A DNA stretch of 33,814 nucleotides from Anaerolineae bacterium (GTDB lineage: Bacteria > Chloroflexota > Anaerolineae > Aggregatilineales > Phototrophicaceae), in assembly GCA_030950085.1 (NCBI GenBank), contig JAUZRW010000190.1, positions 1 to 33,814 of the forward strand. Direction: 5' to 3'. The position numbers and the translations under genes were made by a program. Below, piece after piece: positions 16,776-24,943 of this stretch. The notes below the pieces were generated by a model. The model was not told the origin of the DNA. It searched no databases and saw only the letters and a list, made by a program, of their open reading frames with translations. Within the stretch, counting starts at the first letter, position 1; every line of letters begins with the position of its first letter.

Positions 16776-17327
16776 ATGATTGTCGATCATCCCGGTTTTG
16801 TCCTGTGGTTCACAGGGCTATCTGGTGCAGGGAAAACCACCATTGCCAAGGCGATGTTACCTATTTTGCAAGAGCGCGGCATCCGTATCGAGCGACTTGA
16901 TGGTGATGTTGTCCGCGAAAGTCTCACTAAAGACCTCGGATTCACCAAAAAAGACCGTGATACCAATATTGAGCGGGTTACATTTGTCGCAAAACTTCTC
17001 AGCCGCAATAATGTGGCAGTGCTGGCAACGTTTATGTCACCCTATGAAGGCACGCGCAACATGGTTCGGGATGAAGTCACCAATTACATTGAAGTTTTCG
17101 TTGATGCCCCAGTTGAAGTCTGCGAAGAGCGCGATGTTAAGGGGATTTATGCCAAATTTCGTGCGGGTGAAGTGAAAAACTTGAATGGTCTCGATTTGCC
17201 ATATGAAGACCCCCAACAACCCGATATTCATGTGGAAACGCATAAAGAAACGGTTGAAGAATCAGCCGCCAAAGTCATCCAATGGCTAGAAGAGCATCAA
17301 TGGATTCCAGCACCTGTCACCAGCTAA
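16776..17327 (+). CDS. apsK: Adenylylsulfate kinase
   Basis: This enzyme phosphorylates APS to PAPS with ATP, the step after Sat. The 183-residue protein has the P-loop GLSGAGKT at residues 14-21, then RLDGDVVRESLTKDLGF and KKDRDTNIERV, and the APS-kinase lid region CEERDVKGIYAKFRAGEVKN followed by LNGLDLPYEDP. The ATG at 16776 is chosen over an in-frame TTG at 16770 because AGGAG (16764-16768) lies 7 bases before it. It belongs with sat as the PAPS-forming pair, although a 316-bp gap with a repeat separates it from the upstream genes. It ends before a strong shared terminator. The family is certain. Confidence 0.95.
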   Translation: MIVDHPGFVLWFTGLSGAGKTTIAKAMLPILQERGIRIERLDGDVVRESLTKDLGFTKKDRDTNIERVTFVAKLLSRNNVAVLATFMSPYEGTRNMVRDEVTNYIEVFVDAPVEVCEERDVKGIYAKFRAGEVKNLNGLDLPYEDPQQPDIHVETHKETVEESAAKVIQWLEEHQWIPAPVTS

Positions 17328-17343
17328 TATAGGCGAAAACAAG

Positions 17344-17355
17344 CCGCTTTCGCGG
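17344..17355 (-). terminator. Small GAAA-tetraloop hairpin after apsK
   Basis: On the minus strand this reads CCGC-GAAA-GCGG followed by CTTGTTTT, a 4-bp stem with a GNRA tetraloop and a T-rich tail. It is a possible back-up terminator for leftward transcripts that pass the stronger hairpin at 17431-17463. Confidence 0.3.
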
Positions 17356-17430
17356 TTTCATCGCGCCTCACACAAAATTGCAGTCTGAGATAGGTGTTCG
17401 TGCATTATCGCAGATAGTTTGTTAAACAAG

Positions 17431-17464
17431 AAATGGGCGCGTCATTGTGTACGCGCCCATTTTG
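17431..17464. terminator. Strong bidirectional terminator between apsK and the P-type ATPase
   Basis: A perfect 12-bp inverted repeat, AAATGGGCGCGT (17431-17442) and ACGCGCCCATTT (17451-17462), has an 8-base loop CATTGTGT and is followed by T. The A/T ends give a T-tract in either direction. It lies between convergent genes, so it can end both transcripts. Confidence 0.85.
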
Positions 17465-17498
17465 ATTCTGATTAGGTGCTAATTTTAGGCATATTACG

Positions 17499-20400
17499 CT
17501 ATGCTTGTGTTGCTTCGACATTTTTGGCAAATTCTCGCTCATCGGCATGACGATTGAAATACTTCTCGATTTCTACCGCGAACAGCACAACAGCCCCTAA
17601 CAAGAATGATACAAGCAATTCGATACCTGACAAAGCCACTGTCTCGAAACTTTCTTGCATGAAGGTGACATACAGCACAATGATTTGCAAGGCAAAGGTA
17701 GAGAGTACCGCCCAAAACAAGAGTCGATTGCTCTTGAAACCAGTGCGGAAGAAAGACGCATTGTTACCCGCATGAATAGCCATCACCTCAAACATTTGTG
17801 TGAAGGCTAATATTGTAAAGGCAATTGAGCGCGGAATCCGTTCTACATGCCCGATAAGTGTTTCATTAGCTTCTTCTTCTAAGGATACTTCTTCATCAGC
17901 ATCATGCAATTCGGCGGCGATTCGCACTGCTGCCTCATCTTCGCGGATAGAATCCCAGTATTCGGCAGTCAAGGCAACTTGTTCGCCATCAGCATTTGGA
18001 ACAGTAATATCTTCGCCAATGAGAGCGACTAATTCTTCGCCTGTGAGGTTTTCTATACCATGTGTGTCTGACCATAAATCAAGGTTATTATGCCAAAAGC
18101 CCCAAACATATCCACCTAAGGTCAGAACAGTAATGACAAGACCAATGAAAACAATATGTCGCCCGACACCGCCCGCAAAGATACTCTCTTTCTTGGGGCG
18201 CGGTTTACGGCGCATGACACCCTCTTCGGCTGGTTCAAAACCGAGCGCAATCGCAGGAAGTCCATCAGTCACCAAATTAATCCACAAAATCTGGATGGCT
18301 AATAATGGCACAGGCAAGCCGACTAGCAAGGCGATAAACATCACCAAAATTTCGCCAACATTGGAACTGAGCAGGTATTTGATGAATTTTTTGATGTTGT
18401 CATAAATTGCACGTCCCTCTTCAATGGCAGCGACGATACTAGCAAAATTATCGTCTGTCAGCACCATTGCGGCAGCACCTTTGCTGACATCAGTACCCGT
18501 GATACCCATCGCAACGCCAATATCCGCTTGTTTGAGGGCTGGCGCATCATTGACACCATCCCCTGTCATGGCAGCGATGTTGTCCTTATCTTGCAAAATT
18601 TTGACTAATTTCAGCTTATGTGTAGGGGATACACGGGCAAAACACGATGTTTCATCCAGTGCCTTAGAGATTTCTGCATCACTCATTTCATCAAGTTGAC
18701 TGCCCGTAATCGCACGTTGACCGTCGCCTAGAATACCCAAATCTCGTGCGATAGATTCAGCAGTCAGGGCATGATCGCCCGTAATCATGATAGAGCGAAT
18801 ACCCGCCTCGCGTGCAGTTTTGACGGCAATTTTTGCTTCGGGGCGTGCAGGGTCAACAATGCCGACAAGCCCTAGCAAAACCAGTTCGCGTTCAATGCCT
18901 TCATCGAGTTCGTCTTGGGGTGATTCTTCTAATGGACGATAAGCAATCCCTAAAACACGCAAACCTCTCCCGGCGAGGGTATTTACGTGGTCATGCCATG
19001 CTTGACGACGCTCATCGGATAAGGGAAGTCGTCCGCTTGGGATATGTTCTTCTGTTGCCCAGCCAATGAGACGGTCAGGTGCGCCTTTGGTGATAGAGAT
19101 ATACCCCTGACTATCAAAAAGGCGCTTCGCTTCCTCGCCGACCAAGTTATGTACAGTGGTCATTGCCTTACGTTCACTGCTAAATGGAAATTCATTGATG
19201 CGTGGCAAATCAGCTTCTAGTTGCTCGCGTGTCCAGCCCACTTTTTGGGCGGCAACTACCATCGCGCCTTCGGTTGTATCTCCAACAACATTAAAAGCCC
19301 CGTCACTATGCTCAATATAAGCATTGGTTGATAATGCCATCGCTTTGATGAAGCGCCCCACCGAATCATCTGCTTTCGGGTCAATCGTAGCGCCACCCTC
19401 ATCTGTGAAAATGCCTTCTGGTGTATAGCCGATACCTTCTACATTGATATCGTCGTGGCGCGGTAAGGCGAAATAGGTTGCTGTCATTTCATTACGTGTG
19501 AGTGTGCCTGTTTTATCGGAACAAATCACAGTGACACTACCGAGTGTTTCGACAGCCGGAAGTCGTCGAATCAAGGCGTTACGGGCAATCATACGACCAG
19601 CGCCCAAAGACAAGCCAATCGTCACTAATGCTGGTAAACCCTCTGGTACTGCTGCAACAGCAAGACTGACTGCAATGAGGAACATTTCTTGCGGTGGGAT
19701 ACCCTGTAAGCGCCATCCGACAAAAAAGACAATCGCCACAATCACAATCGCTGCCCAAAACAACACACTTCCCAACTGTGCCAGACGGCGTTGTAGCGGA
19801 GTTTCACCTTTTTCAACTTTTGTGAGCAAGTCCGCGATTTCACCGAGTTCGGTTTTTAGACCTGTTGTGGTGACAACCATCAGACCACGCCCAAAATTGA
19901 CAGTCGTTCCCATGAAAACCATATTTTTACGGTCTCCAACGCCAACTGAGCCTGTGCCTTCAATGGCAGCAATTTTCTTGCCGACAGGAACAGACTCGCC
20001 TGTCAATGCCGCTTCCATCGCTCGCAAACTGCTGACTTCTAGTAAGCGACCATCTGCCGGAATACTGACCCCCTCTTCAAGCAAGACAATATCGCCGGGA
20101 ACCAGTTGCTCGGCACTAATGACCTTAATTTTACCCTCGCGCCGAACTGTCACCTGTGGGACTTGCATCGCACTCAAGGCAGCGAGAGCTTGTTCAGCTT
20201 GAAATTCTTGGTAGATGCCAAGTGCGGCATTCAAAACAACGATAATGGTAATAACTATCATATCGGTTACTTCACCAAGAAATGCCGATACCACAGCCGC
20301 GAAAATCAATAACCAAATCAGTGGGTCATTAAATTGTCCCCAAATGAGTTCAAACCAATTGATACCTTCATCACGCGGTAAAGCATTGAGACCATATTGT

Positions 20401-20501
20401 TCTAAACGCTTTTTAACCTCTGTTTCGCTGAGACCTGTTTCTTGGCTAGTGTTCAGATCTTTGATGGTGTCGGATACTGTCATCCGATAAAAATCAGGCA
20501 T
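17499..20501 (-). CDS. SERCA-like calcium-transporting P-type ATPase (P2A type)
   Basis: The 1000-residue membrane pump has all P-type landmarks: TGES at 167-170, phosphorylation site D329 in CSDKTGTLTRNEM, and TGDGVNDAPALKQADIG with D652 at the hinge. Ca2+ site residues known from SERCA are kept: TM4 AAVPEGLPA (E287), TM5 SSNVGEIL (N and E), TM6 NLVTDGLPA (N, T, D), and a Glu in TM8 (TQMFEVMAIH). This points to Ca2+ export using ATP. The loop between TM7 and TM8 (about 803-884) is unusually long and acidic. The C-terminus is short and carries no known regulatory domain. It is a single gene bounded by a terminator at 17431-17464; no obvious regulator is adjacent. Confidence 0.94.
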   Translation of the reverse strand: MPDFYRMTVSDTIKDLNTSQETGLSETEVKKRLEQYGLNALPRDEGINWFELIWGQFNDPLIWLLIFAAVVSAFLGEVTDMIVITIIVVLNAALGIYQEFQAEQALAALSAMQVPQVTVRREGKIKVISAEQLVPGDIVLLEEGVSIPADGRLLEVSSLRAMEAALTGESVPVGKKIAAIEGTGSVGVGDRKNMVFMGTTVNFGRGLMVVTTTGLKTELGEIADLLTKVEKGETPLQRRLAQLGSVLFWAAIVIVAIVFFVGWRLQGIPPQEMFLIAVSLAVAAVPEGLPALVTIGLSLGAGRMIARNALIRRLPAVETLGSVTVICSDKTGTLTRNEMTATYFALPRHDDINVEGIGYTPEGIFTDEGGATIDPKADDSVGRFIKAMALSTNAYIEHSDGAFNVVGDTTEGAMVVAAQKVGWTREQLEADLPRINEFPFSSERKAMTTVHNLVGEEAKRLFDSQGYISITKGAPDRLIGWATEEHIPSGRLPLSDERRQAWHDHVNTLAGRGLRVLGIAYRPLEESPQDELDEGIERELVLLGLVGIVDPARPEAKIAVKTAREAGIRSIMITGDHALTAESIARDLGILGDGQRAITGSQLDEMSDAEISKALDETSCFARVSPTHKLKLVKILQDKDNIAAMTGDGVNDAPALKQADIGVAMGITGTDVSKGAAAMVLTDDNFASIVAAIEEGRAIYDNIKKFIKYLLSSNVGEILVMFIALLVGLPVPLLAIQILWINLVTDGLPAIALGFEPAEEGVMRRKPRPKKESIFAGGVGRHIVFIGLVITVLTLGGYVWGFWHNNLDLWSDTHGIENLTGEELVALIGEDITVPNADGEQVALTAEYWDSIREDEAAVRIAAELHDADEEVSLEEEANETLIGHVERIPRSIAFTILAFTQMFEVMAIHAGNNASFFRTGFKSNRLLFWAVLSTFALQIIVLYVTFMQESFETVALSGIELLVSFLLGAVVLFAVEIEKYFNRHADEREFAKNVEATQA

Positions 20502-20681
20502 ATAGCTCCCTTCATTGATTTATTGATATCATCAACATGGCTCTATTGTAGTCAAAAACACATATTAAACCTATTATTTCGGAGAAAATTTAATTAGATT
20601 TTCGTTTCTTGATGCTAACTAACCTGAGTTTTGGATAAGCACAGAAAATGTGTTTTTTCGGCAAATCATGGATTTTCGGGC

Positions 20682-20709
20682 GTAAGGGCGCAATGTATTG
20701 CACCCCTAC
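20682..20709. repeat. 28-bp GTA-GGGC palindrome, copy 2
   Basis: The left half GTAAGGGCGCAAT and right half ATTGCACCCCTAC surround a GT centre and pair at 11 of 13 positions. It has the same length and outer ends as the copy at 33579-33606, but the inner arm differs (GCAAT/ATTGC here, ATAGC/GCTAT there) while remaining self-complementary. Confidence 0.75.
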
Positions 20710-20848
20710 AACGATCTATGACCTTTTATGACCTCATATTTTCGATGAAATCCTTAAACAAAGTTCACGTTAACTATGCTCTACAGCAGAATTTTATACC
20801 ATCATAATATAAACAGAAGGTAAATTGTAAGTGCTATAAAATGTTCGT

Positions 20849-20872
20849 AAACCCCTAGTTTTTAGGGGTTTT
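20849..20872. terminator. Hairpin with T-tail, 5' of the korB terminator
   Basis: AAACCCCTA (20849-20857), loop GTTTT and TAGGGGTTT (20863-20871) form a perfect 9-bp stem ending in T residues on both strands. No plus-strand gene precedes it. It could be a second terminator for leftward korAB transcripts or a repeat-derived hairpin. Confidence 0.5.
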
Positions 20873-20886
20873 GCCGTCGAGTGACA

Positions 20887-20921
20887 AACAAAAAGCCGCC
20901 TACCTTGCGACAAGCAGCTTT
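20887..20921 (-). terminator. Intrinsic terminator of the korAB operon
   Basis: On the minus strand AAAGCTGC pairs with GCGGCTTT (8 bp, one G-U) across a 14-base loop and is followed by TTTTTG. It starts 23 bp after the korB stop, the expected place for rho-independent termination. Confidence 0.75.
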
Positions 20922-20943
20922 GACAATCTAACGAGTCATGCAA

Positions 20944-21981
20944 TTACTTGAACGACTTCATGATATCGTCCAGCTTATCCTTGCTCGGACGGTCATTGAT
21001 AAGAGCAAGAGGTGTATCCGCGACTTGCTCCAATTCCGGCAATGTTGGACGCGGTTCTTCGTAGTAAATCAAGCCCGTCAAGAAGAGTTCTTCGCGTTGA
21101 GCCTCTTCTAATACTGCATAGGCTTGTGCTTTGCTGCGTGGGTCATAATCTTTGTCGAGTTTCTTGAGCAAAACAGATGTCCCGTCGTGCATCGACACTT
21201 CGATTGTTTGACCATCTTCATAGGTTTCAACTTCGATTTCATCTTGTGGCGCAACAAAATCAGGTGCGATAATCTGAATCTCGTGCAAGGGAACTTCGTG
21301 CTTCACACCATAGGGGAAGCTGTGATGCGATGTATCCGCATTGTTGAATGTGACACAAGGGCTGATAATATCAAGTATGGCAGTCCCTTTATGGGCGATT
21401 GCCGCTTCCAACAAAGCCTGCACTTGTTTCTTATCACCACTGAAACTACGCGCAACAAAGGTCGCACCACTGATAATCGCTTCTAGTACGAGGTCAATCG
21501 GTGGCATTTCATTGCGCCCGTAGTGTTTTAGTTCAAGACCTTCTTCAGCAGTAGCGGAAAATTGTCCTTTTGTCAGACCATAGACACCATTATTTTCAAT
21601 GATGTAAACAAATGGCACATTGCGCCGAATCACATGCTTGAACTGCCCCATGCCAATACTACCCGTATCGCCATCACCACTGACAGCAATCGCTTTCAGG
21701 GTGTGGTTTGCCATCAACGCCCCTGTCACGACAGAGGGCATCCGACCATGCAGGGCATTGAAGCCATGCGAACGTCCAAGAAAGTACGCTGGTGATTTGC
21801 TAGAACAACCGATACCACTCATTTTGAGCAATTGATGTTGTGCGATGTTCAGGTCAAATGCCGATTGCACAATCTGATTAGAAATTGAATTATGACCGCA
21901 GCCAGGACAGAGCGTTGTCGGGCGAGCTTGATAATCATCTTTTACAAGTCCGAGTTTGTTGGTTTTCTCTACGCGAGCCAT
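20944..21981 (-). CDS. korB: 2-oxoacid:ferredoxin oxidoreductase beta subunit
   Basis: The beta subunit binds thiamine diphosphate and a [4Fe-4S] cluster and, with the alpha subunit, oxidises a 2-oxoacid (2-oxoglutarate most likely) to acyl-CoA, reducing ferredoxin. The 345-residue protein has four cluster cysteines at C25, C28 (LCPGCGHN), C59 (GIGCSS) and C209 (ISPCVTF), spaced almost exactly as in the Sulfolobus two-subunit enzyme. The TPP motif is SGDGDTGSIGMGQ (from 101) and the substrate loop is YGLTKGQFSAT (from 134). A longer frame starts at 22017 inside korA, but AGGAG and an ATG directly after the korA stop (TAATATG) favour 21981. It is cotranscribed with korA and ends at its own terminator. 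Confidence 0.94.
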   Translation of the reverse strand: MARVEKTNKLGLVKDDYQARPTTLCPGCGHNSISNQIVQSAFDLNIAQHQLLKMSGIGCSSKSPAYFLGRSHGFNALHGRMPSVVTGALMANHTLKAIAVSGDGDTGSIGMGQFKHVIRRNVPFVYIIENNGVYGLTKGQFSATAEEGLELKHYGRNEMPPIDLVLEAIISGATFVARSFSGDKKQVQALLEAAIAHKGTAILDIISPCVTFNNADTSHHSFPYGVKHEVPLHEIQIIAPDFVAPQDEIEVETYEDGQTIEVSMHDGTSVLLKKLDKDYDPRSKAQAYAVLEEAQREELFLTGLIYYEEPRPTLPELEQVADTPLALINDRPSKDKLDDIMKSFK

Positions 21982-21982
21982 A

Positions 21983-23818
21983 TTACTTGGTCTCCTGTTC
22001 TTCAATGCTTTCAACAATCCAGCGTGCAGTCATCGGTAAACCATCGCCTAACGTCAATGATTTGACGTGTGTGAGGTTGTCTTTACATTCCATATGGATG
22101 ATTTGGTCAAGTTGTCCATCGAAGTTATTTTCGATAACGTAGATGGTCTTGTGCTTGTTGATGAAGTCAAAGACATCTTTGCTCAAGGGAAGCGCACGAA
22201 CGCGCAGGTAATTGCTTTCGATGCCGTTATTCTTGAGCCAATCACGCGCCTCAACCATCGCAGGTTCATTTGTACCAAAGCTAATCAAGCCAATTGATTT
22301 ATTGGCATCATAATCTTCAATGTTCTGGGGGAGATGCTGCTTTGCAGTTTCCATCTTCAAGCGTAAGCGGTTCATATTTGCCAGCCAGTCTTCACTACGT
22401 TCGCTGTAGACTGCCATTTCGTTATGTCCTGTACCGCGTGCGAAATAAGCCGCATTCGGATGGTCAGTTCCCGGTAAGGTGCGATAGCCGACACCATCAT
22501 TATCAACATCCATATACCGTCCCCATTTGCCATGGTTTTTGATGAACTTTGTTAGGCTTTCAGCATCTAACACCTTGCCGCGTTTCAGGGGTTCAGATGG
22601 ATATTCGAAGGGGTCTGCCATCCAATTATTCATACCGAGGTCAAGGTCACTCATGACGAATACAGGCGTTTGCATTTCTTCCGCAATATCTAAAGAACGC
22701 CAAGCAAATTCAAATGCTTCTTCGGGTGAGGCAGGTAACAATACGATATGATGTGAATCACCATGTCCCAGATAATGGATGAAGAGCAAATCACCTTGAC
22801 TGGTACGGGTTGGCATACCCGTACTGGGACCCATGCGCGTAATATCCCAGAACACACAAGGAATTTCAGCAAAATAAGCTAAACCGACAAATTCTGACAT
22901 CAGGCTCAGTCCGGGTCCACTGGTTGCTGTCATTGATCGCGCCCCGCCAAAACCAGCACCGATAATCATCCCAGCCGCCGCGAGTTCGTCTTCAGCTTGG
23001 ACAATGGCTAAGGTGTAATTGCCATCATCATCTTTACGCAAATGCCGATATTTGTGAATGTCATCGACTACACTTGTAGATGGTGTAATGGGATACCAAG
23101 CCACGAAATGAACACCACCAAAAACTGAACCGAGTGCGGCGGCTTCATTGCCTGTGATAAGGATTTTGCCTGCTGTTCCGTTCATCGTTTCAAAGCGGAA
23201 AGGGTCACTTTTGATGAGGTTTTCGGCAGCCCAATCATAAGCTAAACGAATCACATCCATATTCATCTGAGCGGGTTTTTCTTTGCCACCGAATTGGTCA
23301 AGCAGTGATTGATAAACGACATCCATATCCATGTCAAAGAGTTGAGCGCAAACACCGACATAGGTCATGTTTTCGACACGCGCCTTAAATGCACGCGCAA
23401 CATTGGCTTCTTTCATCAACTTTCGCACTGGCACGGGGTAGTAAGTGATATCGTCACGCTCTGGTGGCGTTTTGAGGTCATCCCGATAAATGACGACACC
23501 ACCGGGCGGAGTATTCTTGATATCTTCGGTGACTGTATCTTGATTATACGCCACAACAATTTCTGTGGTGAAGCGCCGCGCCACATAACCATCTTTACTA
23601 GCGCGAATAGTATACCATGTGGGGAGACCCTTAATGTTGGAAGGAAAGAGGTTCTTACCATTGACGGGGATGCCCATATTGAAGAGTGAGCGCACGAGAA
23701 CCGCGTTGGAGGTTTGGCTACCAGAGCCATTTTGAGTAGCAACAGAGAATGCAAAATCATTAACAATGGGTTTTGAATCCGTAGCGGATTCTTGTTCTAG
23801 TGGCAGGTTAACAGCCAT
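21983..23818 (-). CDS. korA: 2-oxoacid:ferredoxin oxidoreductase alpha subunit (gamma-alpha fusion)
   Basis: The 611-residue subunit fuses the gamma domain (about 15-200, starting FAFSVATQNGSGSQTSNAVL) to the alpha pyrimidine-binding domain with WYPITPSTSVVDDI (Y242 onward), EDELAAAGMIIGAGFGGARS and SGPGLSLMSEFVGLAYF. The C-terminal domain (about 500-611) has YVIENNFDGQLDQI. Fused alpha and separate beta are typical of the two-subunit Kor/OFOR class. There is no ferredoxin domain, so electrons go to a separate ferredoxin. The ribosome binding site is poor: AAGGA lies 28 bases upstream, next to an out-of-frame ATG of an 11-codon ORF that overlaps the true start. The stop is one base before the korB ATG. 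Confidence 0.94.
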   Translation of the reverse strand: MAVNLPLEQESATDSKPIVNDFAFSVATQNGSGSQTSNAVLVRSLFNMGIPVNGKNLFPSNIKGLPTWYTIRASKDGYVARRFTTEIVVAYNQDTVTEDIKNTPPGGVVIYRDDLKTPPERDDITYYPVPVRKLMKEANVARAFKARVENMTYVGVCAQLFDMDMDVVYQSLLDQFGGKEKPAQMNMDVIRLAYDWAAENLIKSDPFRFETMNGTAGKILITGNEAAALGSVFGGVHFVAWYPITPSTSVVDDIHKYRHLRKDDDGNYTLAIVQAEDELAAAGMIIGAGFGGARSMTATSGPGLSLMSEFVGLAYFAEIPCVFWDITRMGPSTGMPTRTSQGDLLFIHYLGHGDSHHIVLLPASPEEAFEFAWRSLDIAEEMQTPVFVMSDLDLGMNNWMADPFEYPSEPLKRGKVLDAESLTKFIKNHGKWGRYMDVDNDGVGYRTLPGTDHPNAAYFARGTGHNEMAVYSERSEDWLANMNRLRLKMETAKQHLPQNIEDYDANKSIGLISFGTNEPAMVEARDWLKNNGIESNYLRVRALPLSKDVFDFINKHKTIYVIENNFDGQLDQIIHMECKDNLTHVKSLTLGDGLPMTARWIVESIEEQETK

Positions 23819-23992
23819 AACGTTTGCACATGATACCGTGCATTTATCCTTTCTTTGAAACTGACCTAATTTTTACCGTTCTGATTGTTCATAATGCAGA
23901 ATCGCTTTATAGGATACAACAATTTAAGAGGGAAAACATTGCCAATTTCTAAGATACTGCTAATCTCTTAGCAGACCCAACAAGATTCAAAC

Positions 23993-24018
23993 AAAAACCT
24001 CTGCAAAGTAACAGAGGT
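23993..24018 (-). terminator. Intrinsic terminator of the deoxynucleoside kinase gene
   Basis: On the minus strand ACCTCTG and CAGAGGT (7-bp perfect stem, 8-base loop) are followed by TTTTTG, 8 bp past the kinase stop. This separates the kinase gene from korA. Confidence 0.75.
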
Positions 24019-24025
24019 CGTCATA

Positions 24026-24649
24026 TTAAGCAGGCGAAAGAGTCGCTTTCACTTGCTTGATGATGGTCTCAAAATCTGTCGTATTATGCTGAAAATCCAT
24101 AGCATCCATTTTGAGGCGCAGTATCGGGCAAGCTGTCCAATCATCTATCCAATCGTTATAGAGGTGATTCAACTGTGCGAGATAATCACGGCTGATATTT
24201 TGCTCAAAATCGCGTCCACGATTCTGAATATGACTGACAAGTGTATCGACGCTACAATCGAGATACAGTAGCAGACTCGGCGGTGGCAAGAATGACGATA
24301 TAGCCTTGTATAAATTGCGATAAGCATCGTAATCACGGTCAGTCATCTTGCCTTGCTGATACAGATTCCGTGCGAAAATTTCAGCATCTTCATAGACAGT
24401 ACGGTCTTGAACCACACTACCGGGGTGGTCAATAAGCAGTCGATGATGCTCTAGGCGCTTACCAAGAAAAAAGACCTGCGAATGAAAACTCCAGCGAGTC
24501 ATATCGTCATAAAAATCTGCCAGATAGGGGTTTTCGGCATTCGCCTCATAAAAGGGTTCCCAAGCAAAATAATCAGCCAACATGGTGGTTAAGGTACTTT
24601 TGCCCGCGCCAATATTCCCTGCAATTGCGATGAATTGATGCTGTGTCAT
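24026..24649 (-). CDS. Deoxynucleoside kinase (dGK/dAK/dCK family)
   Basis: The enzyme phosphorylates deoxyribonucleosides for salvage, using ATP, in the cytoplasm. The 207-residue protein has P-loop GNIGAGKS at 11-18, the family block FHSQVFFLGKRLEH, the D-R-S-type motif QDRTVYEDAEIFA, PPSLLLYLDCSVDTLVSHI, and the lid arginines NRGRDFE. An in-frame GTG at 24661 is possible, but GGTGG 8 bases before the ATG at 24649 supports the shorter start. Base specificity cannot be read from the sequence. It is a single gene with its own terminator at 23993. Confidence 0.9.
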   Translation of the reverse strand: MTQHQFIAIAGNIGAGKSTLTTMLADYFAWEPFYEANAENPYLADFYDDMTRWSFHSQVFFLGKRLEHHRLLIDHPGSVVQDRTVYEDAEIFARNLYQQGKMTDRDYDAYRNLYKAISSFLPPPSLLLYLDCSVDTLVSHIQNRGRDFEQNISRDYLAQLNHLYNDWIDDWTACPILRLKMDAMDFQHNTTDFETIIKQVKATLSPA

Positions 24650-24885
24650 AGTGTTTACCACCCTTGCAAAATGATAGTCAGAGGCATTGTTTGTACTGTA
24701 TCCCCGTTATAGCTCAAATTTTCGGTTATGACAGGGTTTCGAGGTGAGAAATGAGTTTGATTCTCATGCCGCCAGAGACTATAGCACAAGAATCGAAAAA
24801 TGTGGATTAATGTAGCGATAAAGTTGCGTTAATGGCATGAGGGGCTAAAAATGAAGGTGTAGAAATATAATATTCAATGATTTTT

Positions 24886-24905
24886 GGGCGTATTGCCATA
24901 CGCCC
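24886..24905. repeat. GGGCGTAT/ATACGCCC palindrome, copy 3
   Basis: GGGCGTAT (24886-24893), TGCC, ATACGCCC (24898-24905) is a perfect 8-bp inverted repeat, followed by CTGCA. It is the core of the 28-bp family without the outer GTA/TAC. It abuts a fragment of the CTTTGCG family at 24913. There is no T-tract on the minus strand, so it is a weak terminator candidate for the lipoprotein gene. Confidence 0.6.
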
Positions 24906-24912
24906 CTGCAAA

Positions 24913-24936
24913 TTTTCTTTGTGGCTTTGTGGTGAA
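24913..24936. repeat. Fragment of the GCAAAG/CTTTGCG family
   Basis: TTTCTTTGTGGCTTTGTGGT matches the right-arm pattern (C-T-T-T-G-x-G blocks ending in G-G-T) with C-to-T changes. It lies directly against the palindrome at 24886-24905 and beside the lipoprotein stop. Confidence 0.45.
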
Positions 24937-24943
24937 ATCAATT

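Larger units (their letters stand above)
20502..20943. other. Intergenic region between the ATPase gene and korB
   Basis: This 442-bp stretch has no supported gene. It carries a 28-bp palindromic repeat (20682-20709) and two hairpins with T-tracts (20849-20872 and 20887-20921). The ATPase promoter should lie in the left third, but no clear -35/-10 pair stands out. Confidence 0.6.

Noticed and set aside
17554-20202. Long plus-strand open frames of up to 234 codons opposite the P-type ATPase gene
   Set aside because: They lie antisense to a full-length gene with every catalytic motif, have serine/threonine/arginine-rich translations typical of shadow frames, and lack ribosome binding sites.
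24751-24810. 19-codon ORF (MSLILMPPETIAQESKNVD) with a GAGGTGAGAA ribosome binding site
   Set aside because: The site is attractive, but the ORF is very short, is in the upstream region of the oppositely oriented kinase gene and has no supporting promoter or homologue that I know.
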